Shown here in pieces: positions 44,738-54,032 of a stretch of DNA of 64,000 nt. The stretch spans positions 310,001 through 374,000 of the forward strand of contig NZ_QFFY01000005.1 in NCBI RefSeq assembly GCF_003131205.1, read 5' to 3'. The notes beneath the pieces were generated by a model that saw nothing but the letters and a program-made list of their open reading frames with translations, ran no database searches and was not told where the DNA came from. A program made the position numbers and the translations under genes. The stretch is from Occallatibacter savannae (GTDB lineage: Bacteria; Acidobacteriota; Terriglobia; Terriglobales; Acidobacteriaceae). How positions within the stretch are numbered: the first letter of the stretch is position 1; the number at the start of each line of letters is the position of its first letter.

Positions 44738-47212
44738 CTACACGGCGCGCAGAGCTTTGACCGGATCACTCGAGGCAGCCCGGGCCGCAGGCACAGCAGA
44801 TGCGAGCAGCGCTACGACGATCATGATGATTGCGCCGCCGGCGTAGATGAGCGGGTCGGTCGGGCTCACCTGGAAGAGGAAGTTGCCGACAACTCGAGAT
44901 GCAGCGTAGGAGCCGATGAGGCCTGCGGCGCATCCGACGAGAGCTAGTTTTGCGCCGGAGAGCAGGACGAGGCGCGCGATGCTGCCCCGCTGCGCACCAA
45001 GAGCCATTCGGATGGCAATCTCCTGTGCACGTATGGAAATGGAGAACGCGACGACCGCATAGATACCCGTAACCGCGAGAACCAGCGCTCCAAACGCGAA
45101 AGCAGTGATAAGGTCCGTGTTGAATCGGCGCGGTGCCTCAACGTCGGAGACTACCTGCGCCATCGACTGCACCTGCTGCAGAGGAAGAAGCGGATCGATC
45201 GAGGCGACTGTCTCGCGAAGGGTCTGTATCAGTTGCTCGGGGGGAAGCGTCGAACGGAGCGTGATGAAGCCTCCGGTTGGTCCTACCACGTTTGTCGATG
45301 GATCCGCGCCGAACAGAGTCGCAGGCTGCTCCGTCGGCACATACCACTGGTCTTCGCTGGGCGCGTCGGGTGCGGCAACCTTGGCGTCGGCTACTACGCC
45401 GACGACAGTAGCCCAGGGCAGGCCTTTGTGGGGATTGCCGACGTGCATGCGCTTGCCGATAGGGTCCTGTCCCGGCCAGCAGTGCTTCGCCATTGATTGA
45501 TTCACAATGGCCACGAGAGGCGCATTAGCGCGGTCCGCGGACGTGAAGGTGCGACCTTCGAGCAGCGGAATGCCAAGTGATTTGAAGTAGTCGCCAAAGA
45601 TCGTCGCGAAGACGGCCCACTGCAGTTTCCAGCCTTCGATGGGCTGGCCCTCGATGGTGTAAGCACCGCGACCGTAATTGCCGGAGCCTGGCACCATGCT
45701 CGAAATACCGACTGCAACGGTGCCGGGCTTCGAGGAGAGCCGGTCCATCAGTTCGCGATTGAAATTGTTCTCGGCAATGTAGGACCGGTACTGATCTTTG
45801 GGTAATTGGAATCCGGCGACGAGCACGTGATCGGCTCTGAAGCCCGGATCGACCGCCAACATCTTCTGATAGCTGCGCAGGAACGCGCCGCATGTTGTAA
45901 GCAGTACGAGCGCAATGGCGATCTCCGCCGCAATCAGCGACGAGCGCAGCCACGCATGCTGCCGGCCGGTCGAGCCGCCGCGCGTTGACTCCTTCAGGGC
46001 GTCCGTGATGTTGGCTTGCACGGCCGCAAACGCCGGGGCGAGGCTGGAGAGGATACCGGTGACCAGCGCGAGGGCGAAGGCGAAGACGGCAACCCGCCAG
46101 TCGATGGCAACGGAATTGACGCGCGGCAGTGAGTCGGAGAGAAAGCGGAGCGAAAGCCGCAGCGCGAGGGCGGCGATGCCGATTCCGAAGACCGCGCCAA
46201 TCAAGCTCAGGACCAGGCCTTCGAGGAACGATTCGCGTACGATTGCCGAGGCTCGCGCCCCCAGAGCAAGGCGCACCGCCGATTCGCGGCGGCGACGAAT
46301 GGCGCGGACCAGCATCAGCACGGCGACGTTGACGCACCCAATCAGTAGAACAACCGCCACCGCTGCGAACAGTCCGCGCAGCGCGGGACGAACCTGACCG
46401 ACAACGTAATCACGCAGCGATGTCACCTCGCTGCGGATGCGAACGGACGACATCGTAGCCGGGTAGTTGCGCATCACCTCGTCCGAAGCACGCTCCGCAT
46501 CCTGCGCGGCGGAGGCAAGGCTGACTCCATCGTTTAGGCGCGCGATAATTTGATATCCGAAGAACCCAGCATCTGCGTCGGAAAGTTCCTGCGCGGTAAG
46601 GCTGAGCGGAACCCAGAGTTGCGCCTGATTCAGGCGCGTAGTGTCCACGGGAAAGTCGAAGCTGCGGGGCATGACGCCCACAATGGTGTAGAACTTGCGG
46701 TCGAGCTGGATGCCAGTGCCGAGAACACCGGGATCGCGATGGAAGCGATTCTGCCAAAGAGCGTAGCTGATCACCACAACCGGCTGATGTCCTTCGTCCT
46801 CTGCGCGGGTGAAGAAGCGGCCCAGCACCGGGTGAACGCCGAGCGTATCGAAGACGCCAAACGAGAGGCGGGCTGCAGGAATTGCTTCAGGCGCTTCGCC
46901 TCCGGAGAGTTCGTAGCCGGTCGGCTCGTAGCCCCCCATCGACTTGAAAGCCGTTGTCGCTTCGGAGTAGATACGAATCTCGCGTGCGGTCACAGGCGTG
47001 CCCACTCCAGCACCGATGTGGTCTCCAAGGATGACAAGCCGCTCAGGATCAGCAAACGGAAAGGGCCGCAGCAGAACGCGCTCCACCAGAGAAAAGACGG
47101 CTGTGGTTGCGCCAATGCCCAGAGCCAGCGTGACGATCACAATAAGCGCAAAACCCGGAGACTTGCGCAACTGCCGGATTGAGAAGCGAAGTTCGCGCAT
47201 GATCTTTGACAT
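44738..47212 (-). CDS. ABC transporter permease of the duplicated orphan type (ADOP)
   Basis: An 824-residue inner-membrane protein made of two MacB/FtsX-like permease halves. The first opens with FSIRQLRKSPGFALIVIVTL and has a periplasmic core, then three helices near residues 280-400. The second half repeats this, ending with AQEIAIRMALGAQRGSIARL and AARAASSDPVKALRAV. This architecture is common in Acidobacteria and lacks a linked ATPase gene, as here. The substrate is unknown. It is divergent from the second transglutaminase gene and convergent with ppdK. Confidence 0.9.
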   Translation of the reverse strand: MSKIMRELRFSIRQLRKSPGFALIVIVTLALGIGATTAVFSLVERVLLRPFPFADPERLVILGDHIGAGVGTPVTAREIRIYSEATTAFKSMGGYEPTGYELSGGEAPEAIPAARLSFGVFDTLGVHPVLGRFFTRAEDEGHQPVVVISYALWQNRFHRDPGVLGTGIQLDRKFYTIVGVMPRSFDFPVDTTRLNQAQLWVPLSLTAQELSDADAGFFGYQIIARLNDGVSLASAAQDAERASDEVMRNYPATMSSVRIRSEVTSLRDYVVGQVRPALRGLFAAVAVVLLIGCVNVAVLMLVRAIRRRRESAVRLALGARASAIVRESFLEGLVLSLIGAVFGIGIAALALRLSLRFLSDSLPRVNSVAIDWRVAVFAFALALVTGILSSLAPAFAAVQANITDALKESTRGGSTGRQHAWLRSSLIAAEIAIALVLLTTCGAFLRSYQKMLAVDPGFRADHVLVAGFQLPKDQYRSYIAENNFNRELMDRLSSKPGTVAVGISSMVPGSGNYGRGAYTIEGQPIEGWKLQWAVFATIFGDYFKSLGIPLLEGRTFTSADRANAPLVAIVNQSMAKHCWPGQDPIGKRMHVGNPHKGLPWATVVGVVADAKVAAPDAPSEDQWYVPTEQPATLFGADPSTNVVGPTGGFITLRSTLPPEQLIQTLRETVASIDPLLPLQQVQSMAQVVSDVEAPRRFNTDLITAFAFGALVLAVTGIYAVVAFSISIRAQEIAIRMALGAQRGSIARLVLLSGAKLALVGCAAGLIGSYAASRVVGNFLFQVSPTDPLIYAGGAIIMIVVALLASAVPAARAASSDPVKALRAV

Positions 47213-47372
47213 GGGTTCTCCAGTGCCGCTCCCCTAAATCCTATGTTTGAAGCGCCCCTCGATCGACAAGGATGTGACGAGCCGCTTCGTTTTGCAGGAA
47301 CCTGCTCGGAATGGCGGAGATTCTGCCCATCCCTTCCAGATTCAGTCTTCAACTTGCATCTAAGTACAGGTA

Positions 47373-48224
47373 ATGCTGATTCGCCTGGGCTATGACATAC
47401 AATTTGACCTTCCTGCCATCACGCCGATGGTAGCGCTTCTTCACATTCACCCTTCGCGCGAGCCGGACCTGCTGGAACCCGATGTACTCCAGATCGATCC
47501 GCCGATCGACGCCACGGAATACATCGATGGCTTTGGAAACCGCTGCACGCGCTTTGTCGCCCAGCCCGGCCGAATCCGGCTGTCCAACTCCACCCTGATT
47601 GCCGACTCCGGCCTGCCGGACGAAGTAAACGAGCACGCCCGCGAGGTGCCGGTCGGCGATGTGCCCGACAATTTCCTCTGCTATCTGCTTAATAGCCGCT
47701 ATTGCGAGGTTGACCGCTTCTCGAGCATTGCCTTCGACCTCTTCGGACACGTGAGTCCGGGGTGGGCTCGCGTGCAGGCGATCTGCAGCTGGGTCAATAC
47801 CAAGGTGCGTTTCAGCTACCCGCATGCGCGACCCACAAAGTCTGCTCTGGACGTATACACAGAGCGCATCGGGGTATGCAGAGACTTCCAGCATCTCGCC
47901 ATCACCTTTTGCCGCGCAATGAACATCCCGGCCCGGTATGCGACAGGATACCTGGGCGACATCGGCGTGCCCTACGGCGGCCCCATGGACTTCAGCGCGT
48001 GGTTCGAGGTGTATCTTGAGGACCGCTGGTGGACTTTTGACGCCCGGCACAACACTCCGCGCATCGGTCGCGTGCTAATGGCAGTCGGACGCGATGCGTC
48101 GGATGTGGCAATCACGACCTCGTTCGGAGAGGCGAATCTAAAGCACTTCAGCGTGGTGACGGACCAGGTGCAGGCCGATGCAACGGAAGAGGCTGTGGCA
48201 GCAGCCTCCTCCATCGGCCGGTGA
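47373..48224 (+). CDS. Transglutaminase family protein (second copy, variant active site)
   Basis: A 283-residue cytosolic protein. The N-terminal half is a beta-rich domain (GYDIQFDLPAITPMVALLHI). The transglutaminase-like half has Cys in ERIGVCRDFQHLAITFCRAM and Asp in RWWTFDARHNTPRIGR. At the usual catalytic His site (HAW in the 30.6 kb protein) the sequence reads DFSAWFEVYL, so Ser replaces His. Activity may be altered, or another His (such as in DARHN) may stand in. It has no ATP-grasp neighbour. It is followed tail to tail by the VWA gene four bases away. Confidence 0.85.
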   Translation: MLIRLGYDIQFDLPAITPMVALLHIHPSREPDLLEPDVLQIDPPIDATEYIDGFGNRCTRFVAQPGRIRLSNSTLIADSGLPDEVNEHAREVPVGDVPDNFLCYLLNSRYCEVDRFSSIAFDLFGHVSPGWARVQAICSWVNTKVRFSYPHARPTKSALDVYTERIGVCRDFQHLAITFCRAMNIPARYATGYLGDIGVPYGGPMDFSAWFEVYLEDRWWTFDARHNTPRIGRVLMAVGRDASDVAITTSFGEANLKHFSVVTDQVQADATEEAVAAASSIGR

Positions 48225-48228
48225 TCAG

Positions 48229-49413
48229 TTATCGAGAGTCCCCGCCCGGAGCGTAGTAGCCTTCGCGCGTGGTGACCTGCAGATCGCCTTTCTCCGCTTT
48301 GACAACGACCTTGTGGAAGCCGCCGTCGGTGTCGGCCTTGTCGGGTGTGTACGTGAGCACGTACTGGCCCTGCAGCTCTTCGCTGATGAGCTTGTAAATC
48401 GGCACCACGTCGTCTCGTTTCTTCGCTTCGTAGCCGTGGCCGCCCGTTCGGCGGGCGATCTCTTCCATAAGCTTCTTGCCATCAACAATGGGCTTCGGCT
48501 CGCGGCGCTGGCCGCCACCACTGGGGTACCCACCGCCTCCACCCGGATAGCCGCCGCCTCCGCCCCCGGGGAAGCCTATCCCTCCGCGGCGGTTGCGGCT
48601 GAATCCGTTATTCTCCTCTTCCTGCTGGCCGCGCATGTGCACGGTGTAGACGGCGACGTTGGCGCGATCAGCGGCGTCTACTGCGTCATTCAGCGTGTCT
48701 TTGCTGCCGCGGTCGATTCCATCAGAAAAGACGACGATGGCTTTGCGGCCCTGCTGGTTCTTCATCAACTCGTCACACGCAAGGAAGATGGCGTCGTAGA
48801 GCTGGCTGGCATTGCGAGTGCGGGTGGGGCGGTCTCGGTCTTCCCCGGTGGTCTCGGGCCCTTCGGTATCGTCATGGCGCTCGCGGGTAGCGCTGAGGTC
48901 GTCGAGTTCCTGGTGGAGTTTGTCGCGCGAAGCGGTGAAGTCTTCCGAGAGTTCGACCTGGCGATCGAAGTGAATGAGGAAGAGCTGGTTCGCGCTGCCG
49001 GCGGAGGCTTGAGCCGGCAGCATGGCGTCGACGAACTGGGTAGCGGCCTTGCGAACCTCCTCGAGCGCGGAGCCGACCGGGCGTGCGGTTTCCACCAGAA
49101 GCCCAAGCCTCCAGGGCTCGGTTGACTGGCGGGTGAGGGTCTGGATCACCTGTGGTCGGCCGTCCTCGGTCAGGGTGAAGTCGTTCTTGTCGATGGTAGG
49201 AACAAGGGCGCCCTTTTTGTCCCGGACCGTGACGGCGAGTTGGACCTCGTGGCCCGGCGTGCGAAGGGTGTGTGCCGGCTTGTCGGCAGATTGGGCTGCG
49301 GGTGCGGGATTTGCGTTGCCGGAGGGGCTCTGTTGCGCGGCGAGCAGTACGGACGCAGAGGCGAAGAGCAAAGCCGGCACGGCCAATCGGGGGAGATGTC
49401 GTTTCGGTGTCAT
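48229..49413 (-). CDS. Exported VWA-domain protein with Gly-rich insert
   Basis: A 394-residue secreted protein starting at ATG 49413, followed by a signal peptide (PKRHLPRLAVPALLFASASV). It opens with the VWFA-related pattern VQLAVTVRDKKGALVPTIDK and DFTLTEDGRPQ. The expected metal-binding DxSxS is replaced by LLVETARPVGS, so metal binding is doubtful. KAIVVFSDGIDRGS is the next core strand. A Gly/Tyr/Pro-rich stretch (GGGGGGYPGGGGGYPSGGG) interrupts the domain at about residues 280-305. The end is GQYVLTYTPDK, typical of this group. Its function is unknown. Confidence 0.82.
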   Translation of the reverse strand: MTPKRHLPRLAVPALLFASASVLLAAQQSPSGNANPAPAAQSADKPAHTLRTPGHEVQLAVTVRDKKGALVPTIDKNDFTLTEDGRPQVIQTLTRQSTEPWRLGLLVETARPVGSALEEVRKAATQFVDAMLPAQASAGSANQLFLIHFDRQVELSEDFTASRDKLHQELDDLSATRERHDDTEGPETTGEDRDRPTRTRNASQLYDAIFLACDELMKNQQGRKAIVVFSDGIDRGSKDTLNDAVDAADRANVAVYTVHMRGQQEEENNGFSRNRRGGIGFPGGGGGGYPGGGGGYPSGGGQRREPKPIVDGKKLMEEIARRTGGHGYEAKKRDDVVPIYKLISEELQGQYVLTYTPDKADTDGGFHKVVVKAEKGDLQVTTREGYYAPGGDSR

Positions 49414-49434
49414 GGGTTCAGAGCACACTTTCAG

Positions 49435-50061
49435 TTAGCTTAGACGCCGCAGACCGTGGAGGGTTGATTGCCATGCGAGATGGACGGGGACCCAGAGGAG
49501 GAGGGCGAGATACCAAAGCCAGGCCAAACCAGCGAACAAAGCCGGAATTCTTGCAAGCGATTGAGTAATCGGAATGATCGCAAGAGCTGCAGCGATTGCA
49601 GCAGATGCTGTAATGAGTGCTCCCGGTTCAAGCCACCAGCGTTTTGGCTGAATTATTGGAAGTCCTCCAACGAGCAGCCACTGGGTTGATATCAAGATGG
49701 CGAGACAGAGACAGTCGAGAACTTCGGCGCTATGATTCCTTCCACCAACCACTCGCGCACTGAGTCTTCCGAGTCGCGTTTGGGTCAGGCATGGATCATG
49801 CCAACCTGTTAATAGCGCCGTGGGCAGATTCGCGAACCCTCCGACCTCTATCAAACGTGAATGGCCGAGATCGGACCAATTGCACGGATCCAGAGAGATT
49901 GGTACCCCCTCTTGAAACATCACGTATTCGACGCGACTCGGTGATGCACGCGCGACGCTGCCAGCTGTGTTCTGCCAGAACTGCATTGACTCTCGGACCA
50001 CACCGGGCATTGCGATCGCCACGTTGATCCCAGCCAGCAGGAGCCCACGATGCCAGTTCAT
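49435..50061 (-). CDS. Membrane protein of unknown function
   Basis: A 208-residue protein starting at MNWHRGLLLAGINVAIAMPG, with a hydrophobic N-terminal helix. A central loop rich in Cys, Trp and Asp comes next (ISLDPCNWSDLGHS). Three hydrophobic helices near residues 116-200 complete the protein. The start at 50061 is preferred over a longer frame to 50241 whose extra part looks like no protein. No ribosome binding site is visible. I do not recognise its family. Confidence 0.55.
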   Translation of the reverse strand: MNWHRGLLLAGINVAIAMPGVVRESMQFWQNTAGSVARASPSRVEYVMFQEGVPISLDPCNWSDLGHSRLIEVGGFANLPTALLTGWHDPCLTQTRLGRLSARVVGGRNHSAEVLDCLCLAILISTQWLLVGGLPIIQPKRWWLEPGALITASAAIAAALAIIPITQSLARIPALFAGLAWLWYLALLLWVPVHLAWQSTLHGLRRLS

Positions 50062-50267
50062 GGGTGCAAGGGTACTCTGGGCGGGTCGGGTCGGCAACTG
50101 ACTATGGACTTTGGCATTGATTCGGGAGAATCGGTGCGGACCGCAGACTCCCGCTCGCCGTCCTGTTCCCTTTCCTTCCAATCCGGATTGAACCAGAATG
50201 CGTGACGCACTGCACATTCGCAAATACGGTGAGTAGAACAAAATCAGCTTTCATCAATGAGGTTTCT

Positions 50268-50816
50268 ATGGATCGCAAGACTTTCCTGAAGAGCCTGGTT
50301 GTTCTGGGCGTGGCGGTGCCGTGCGGGCGGATTGCCGGCGCTGCGAACGACGGGGCGTGTGAGGACGCGAAGTGCATGGCGGATGCGGGCGCGGTACGGC
50401 AGTTCCTTTCGGATTTTCTCCGCAAGGAAGAAAAGAACCTGGATCGAGCGACGCTGGTGAAACTGATGCAGCAGCGGGGGCGCGCCTGCTGCAAAAATCT
50501 GAAGTTCAGACAGGACCTCATCGCGGAGAGCGGCGGCAGCGTCGACAAACTGGTTGAACTGATGGGCAAAATCGTTGGGCCAACAAATTGCACGCGGTCG
50601 GGGAACACAATCTCACTGGTTTATCCCGTCAGCAAGTGCGTTTGCGGGTGGAGCCCCGAACGCGCGCCGATGCCTGATGATCCCTACTGCGAGTGCTCGG
50701 CGGAGAACAACCGCACGCTGTTCGAAACCGTCGCGCAACGCCCTGTGACCGCGAATGTGCTGACCTCCCCCCGCCGAGGCGGCGCGCACTGCACTTTCGA
50801 AATCAAGCTGGCGTAG
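50268..50816 (+). CDS. Exported Cys-rich protein of unknown function
   Basis: A 182-residue protein starting at ATG 50268 with TGAGGT just upstream. A short signal-like N-terminus (MDRKTFLKSLVVLGVAVPCG) resembles lipoprotein or Tat-type leaders. At least eleven Cys residues follow, including ACEDAKC, ACCKN, NCTR, KCVCGW and YCECS. This spacing suggests metal or cluster binding, or disulfide bonds. A helical middle lies between. The C-terminus ends HCTFEIKLA. I could not name the family. Confidence 0.6.
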   Translation: MDRKTFLKSLVVLGVAVPCGRIAGAANDGACEDAKCMADAGAVRQFLSDFLRKEEKNLDRATLVKLMQQRGRACCKNLKFRQDLIAESGGSVDKLVELMGKIVGPTNCTRSGNTISLVYPVSKCVCGWSPERAPMPDDPYCECSAENNRTLFETVAQRPVTANVLTSPRRGGAHCTFEIKLA

Positions 50817-51123
50817 AGGGGACGGCGGGACCCGCCTGAGTCAATTACGCGTTTAAGAATAGACGCTCATCTGCCGCTCAGGTTGAGGGCTGCCGAGGAG
50901 GAATTCTACAGCGGTAACTCCTGCCGGCCTGATCCCGCCTTGACATAATGGAACGCAAATTTTCATGAGCAACGACCCGCAACTTTCGAGTTGCGCGCGG
51001 TGTTGGCGCAAATACAGGGACACAGCCCACAACTCAAAAAGAATCAGTACCCCTCGATTGCTGTGTGCCATCCCGCGAACTCCGTGAGGCCACGGACGAT
51101 CGCAGAAAGCGCGGAACACTGGA
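50817..51123. other. Intergenic region before the DUF4382 lipoprotein gene
   Basis: No gene was seen in these 307 bases. A 7-bp hairpin CGCAACT-TTCG-AGTTGCG at 50978-50995 has a stable UUCG tetraloop when transcribed. It lies about 130 bases before the next ATG. No clear terminator or promoter was found. Confidence 0.35.
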
Positions 51124-52524
51124 ATGTTGATTGCAAGAACTGGAAGACGTACCTTCGCTTCGGTGGCGGCTTTGGTAGTGGCAGCAATCTTTGCAGCCGG
51201 ATGCGGCAGCTACAACTCAACCTCCGTTAACACCAACTCGCAGGCAAAGACGGGAGCATCGTTTGTGGTCGGGACCGATGCGCCGATGGCGAGCGTGGTC
51301 TCGTTCACGGTTAACATCGGGATCTCGGCAACAGATACGAACGGAAACACGGTCCAACTCACAAGCGGGACGCCCACGGTAGACTTTGCGCGATTTAACG
51401 GATTACAGACGCTGATCGATATGAACCAGGTTCCGGAAGGTACATACAGCAAAGTATCGATCGCCCTGTCGAACGCAACCATCGGCTATCTCGATACGAC
51501 CACGGCGGAGCCGACCATCAAGACCATGGCCGCAACGCTGAGCAGCAGCACAGTCAGCTATACGCTGCCGAATCCGATGGTGGTGGCGCAAGCGGGTGCG
51601 CCCGTTGGGCTGCACCTCGACTTCCTGCTGCGCAAATCGATCGCAGTCGACAGCAACGGGCAGATCACTGGCACGGTCAATCCGACCTTCGATATAGAGG
51701 CGGTCAACAACAACGACAAGGGCGCGTATCTCGACGAATTTGACGCGGCCGTGGTGAGCTTTAATGCGGGCACCCAGTCATTCACCATCCAGGGGCCGCA
51801 CGGGCGCCAGTTCACCGTTAACGTGAACGGGCAAACGGAGTGGGACGGCAACGCGCAGTTCAGCGATCTGAATTCGAGCACGATTGTGCAGCTTTCGGGA
51901 ACGCTCGATCGCGCGGATGCAACCATCAACGCGGATGAGATCGCGATTCTTTCGAAGAGCGGGTTTTACGCGAGCGGACAGGTGACCTACGTGAATCCGT
52001 CGAGCGGTCCGGCAACGAGCTTCGATCTTTACGTGCGCGGATTGCTGCCGACAACAACAGGGCTGAGCCTCGGGCAGATTGCGACGGTAGACCTGAGCGG
52101 GAGCGAGACCTACTCGATCTATTGGGGGCATGGGCGGCTAGCGCAGTTCCTCTTAAACCAGAGCCAGCTTCTGCCCGGACAGCATATCTCGGTCGGCGGC
52201 CCGGCGAGTGGCGCGACAAATCCGGATGCAGTGACGGTGAAGCGCGTCGTGCTGCGGCACTGGGGCTTCAACGGAACGGTTATGCCCGGCTCGGTGAACG
52301 CTAACAGCAACAGCTTCCAGATGCAGGTGAAGGGATTTGCGGGGCTGCTGATTCCGCAGACGGTCACCGTTTACATAGCCGACAACTGCGAGTTCCGCGA
52401 TGGATTCGCCCACCTTGGAGATGTTTCATCCGCGACAAATGTGCGAGTAGTCGGGTTGCTGCTGAAGAATCCGACGAATGGCAATACGGTGCTAATCGGA
52501 CACTACGTGGACGATCTGGACTGA
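51124..52524 (+). CDS. DUF4382 domain lipoprotein
   Basis: A 466-residue predicted lipoprotein. The signal ends in a lipobox (AAIFAAGCGS, Cys near residue 27). A DUF4382 domain follows (SFVVGTDAPMASVVSFTVNI, VDFARFNGLQTLIDMNQVPE). The C-terminal half is beta-rich with DUF5666-like repeats (FTVNVNGQTEWDGNAQF; NSFQMQVKGFAGLLIPQTVT). Such proteins are outer-membrane or periplasmic and uncharacterised, and common in Acidobacteria. It is convergent with the gene at 52591. A weak hairpin CCCTGA/TCAGGG at 52555-52569 may act as a terminator. Confidence 0.8.
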   Translation: MLIARTGRRTFASVAALVVAAIFAAGCGSYNSTSVNTNSQAKTGASFVVGTDAPMASVVSFTVNIGISATDTNGNTVQLTSGTPTVDFARFNGLQTLIDMNQVPEGTYSKVSIALSNATIGYLDTTTAEPTIKTMAATLSSSTVSYTLPNPMVVAQAGAPVGLHLDFLLRKSIAVDSNGQITGTVNPTFDIEAVNNNDKGAYLDEFDAAVVSFNAGTQSFTIQGPHGRQFTVNVNGQTEWDGNAQFSDLNSSTIVQLSGTLDRADATINADEIAILSKSGFYASGQVTYVNPSSGPATSFDLYVRGLLPTTTGLSLGQIATVDLSGSETYSIYWGHGRLAQFLLNQSQLLPGQHISVGGPASGATNPDAVTVKRVVLRHWGFNGTVMPGSVNANSNSFQMQVKGFAGLLIPQTVTVYIADNCEFRDGFAHLGDVSSATNVRVVGLLLKNPTNGNTVLIGHYVDDLD

Positions 52525-52590
52525 TCGCTGCTGCTGATCGAGCGTAATCCCGGTCCCTGAACGTCAGGGGCCCCGGGGCTCGACAGGAAT

Positions 52591-53454
52591 TCAGAAGCCG
52601 TGCTGGAGATGGCCGGAGTACATGGCCTTATCCAGCATGGCTTTTCTATCTTTGTCCTTGTCCTGATCGGTGCCGGCTTTGTCGCCTTTGCCCCACGTCC
52701 AGTAGAGGCCTAGATAGCCGTAGTTCTCTGTCTGGCCGGCGATCGAATGGCCGTAGGCGAAAAGAAGCTGCATGGTGTCTTCACCTTTGAGGTGCCAGTA
52801 TCCGCCCGCATCGAGCATGGTGGACGACTTCGTCTGTGGCGTGACGGGCCCTTCTCCGCCGTGCGAGAATATCTCGGCGGCGAGTTCGAGCTTCTTGGCA
52901 ACTTCACGCTTGACGAGGAAACCGCCGTAGGGGAAATCGTGGAAACCGGTCTGCGGAACGACAACCTCGCCAGCGCCCCCATCGAAGAGCCACTTCCCGG
53001 AGTTCTTCTGCAGCCATACTGGAAGCTTGTACCAGACTTCGCCTACGCCGAGGCCCTTGTCGGCGTTGCCGGTTGGTACTTCAAACATGGTGAAGGTGCC
53101 GATCTGCGGAATGTGTTTCGACTCTTTGATGATGGCGATCTTTGCACCGAACTCCATGTCGAGAAGGCCGGTTGCCGATGCATCGTCCGACGGATGGATG
53201 CCGCCCCACGGCAGGACCATGTGAAGCTGAACGCGAGGGATGGCGCCCCAGTTGAACTCGAACCCCGGGCCGGCGTAGTCCGTTTCAAGCGGAGTGCCGT
53301 CGGTGGATCCGAAGATATAGAACTCGTAGTGTTTGAAATCAACAGGCACCGGATCGTCCACCTGGAAAGGCGGCCCCTGCGCGGAGACGCGCGCGGATGC
53401 GCCGAGCGCTACAACGAGCAAAAAGAGAGAGACAGCATGACGGGGAAGGTTCAT
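52591..53454 (-). CDS. Exported outer-membrane-like protein of unknown function
   Basis: A 287-residue protein with a signal peptide ending ARVSAQG. Alternating beta-strand patterns such as HYEFYIFGSTDG, FEFNWGAIPRVQLHMVLPWG and GYLGLYWTW indicate a beta-barrel, perhaps similar to the phenol-pathway (MetA-like) or transporter barrels. A charged Lys/Asp-rich tail ends with HLQHGF. The start at 53454 has CAGGAG six bases upstream. No function is proposed. Confidence 0.65.
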   Translation of the reverse strand: MNLPRHAVSLFLLVVALGASARVSAQGPPFQVDDPVPVDFKHYEFYIFGSTDGTPLETDYAGPGFEFNWGAIPRVQLHMVLPWGGIHPSDDASATGLLDMEFGAKIAIIKESKHIPQIGTFTMFEVPTGNADKGLGVGEVWYKLPVWLQKNSGKWLFDGGAGEVVVPQTGFHDFPYGGFLVKREVAKKLELAAEIFSHGGEGPVTPQTKSSTMLDAGGYWHLKGEDTMQLLFAYGHSIAGQTENYGYLGLYWTWGKGDKAGTDQDKDKDRKAMLDKAMYSGHLQHGF

Positions 53455-53501
53455 GACCGCTCCTGTTGAGGAAGACGCGAACAGCTCCGGTTTAGATGCA
53501 G

Positions 53502-53984
53502 CTACCCCGCGAGGGCGTTTTTCACGGCTTCGCTCACTATGCGTCCTTCCGCCCGGACACCAGCCTGCTGGAGTCGCGTCTGCACAGCCTTAATGACAGG
53601 GCCCATGTCCTTCGGCGTTGGAGCCTTACCTGTCGCATTGGCGTGTTCTGCGATGACTTCCGCAACGAGAGCGCGAAGGCCGGCTTCGTCGAGAGCCTTG
53701 GGCAGGAACTCCTCGATGATGACGATTTCAGCGGCTTCCTTGGCGGCGAGCTCGGGGCGATTGCCTTTGGTGTAGGCGTCGATGGAGTCGCGTCGCTGCT
53801 TGATCATGGTGGCGAGCGTCTGCTGTTCTTCGGAGGGAGTGAGCGGACCGCGCTTGTCGATGGACTTGTTTTTCAGCGCGGTCTTGATGAGGCGAAGCGT
53901 GCCGGTGCGCTCGGCATCGTGGAGCTTCATTGCGGTAATGACCTGCTGGCTGATCTGCGCTTCCAGTGCGCCTGCTTCACTCAT
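53502..53984 (-). CDS. GatB/YqeY domain-containing protein
   Basis: A 160-residue cytosolic protein matching YqeY: LRLIKTALKNKSIDKRG, LATMIKQRRDSIDAYTKGNR and IIEEFLPKALDEAGL. The fold is the tRNA-binding C-terminal tail of the amidotransferase subunit GatB. A role in tRNA-linked metabolism is suggested but not proven. It follows the alpha-galactosidase gene on the opposite side and precedes the barrel gene at 52591 by 47 bases, both leftward. Confidence 0.9.
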   Translation of the reverse strand: MSEAGALEAQISQQVITAMKLHDAERTGTLRLIKTALKNKSIDKRGPLTPSEEQQTLATMIKQRRDSIDAYTKGNRPELAAKEAAEIVIIEEFLPKALDEAGLRALVAEVIAEHANATGKAPTPKDMGPVIKAVQTRLQQAGVRAEGRIVSEAVKNALAG

Positions 53985-54032
53985 GGGTTTCCATCCTCAC
54001 TGGTCGATTTTAAACGAGCAGGTTTGCGCGGA

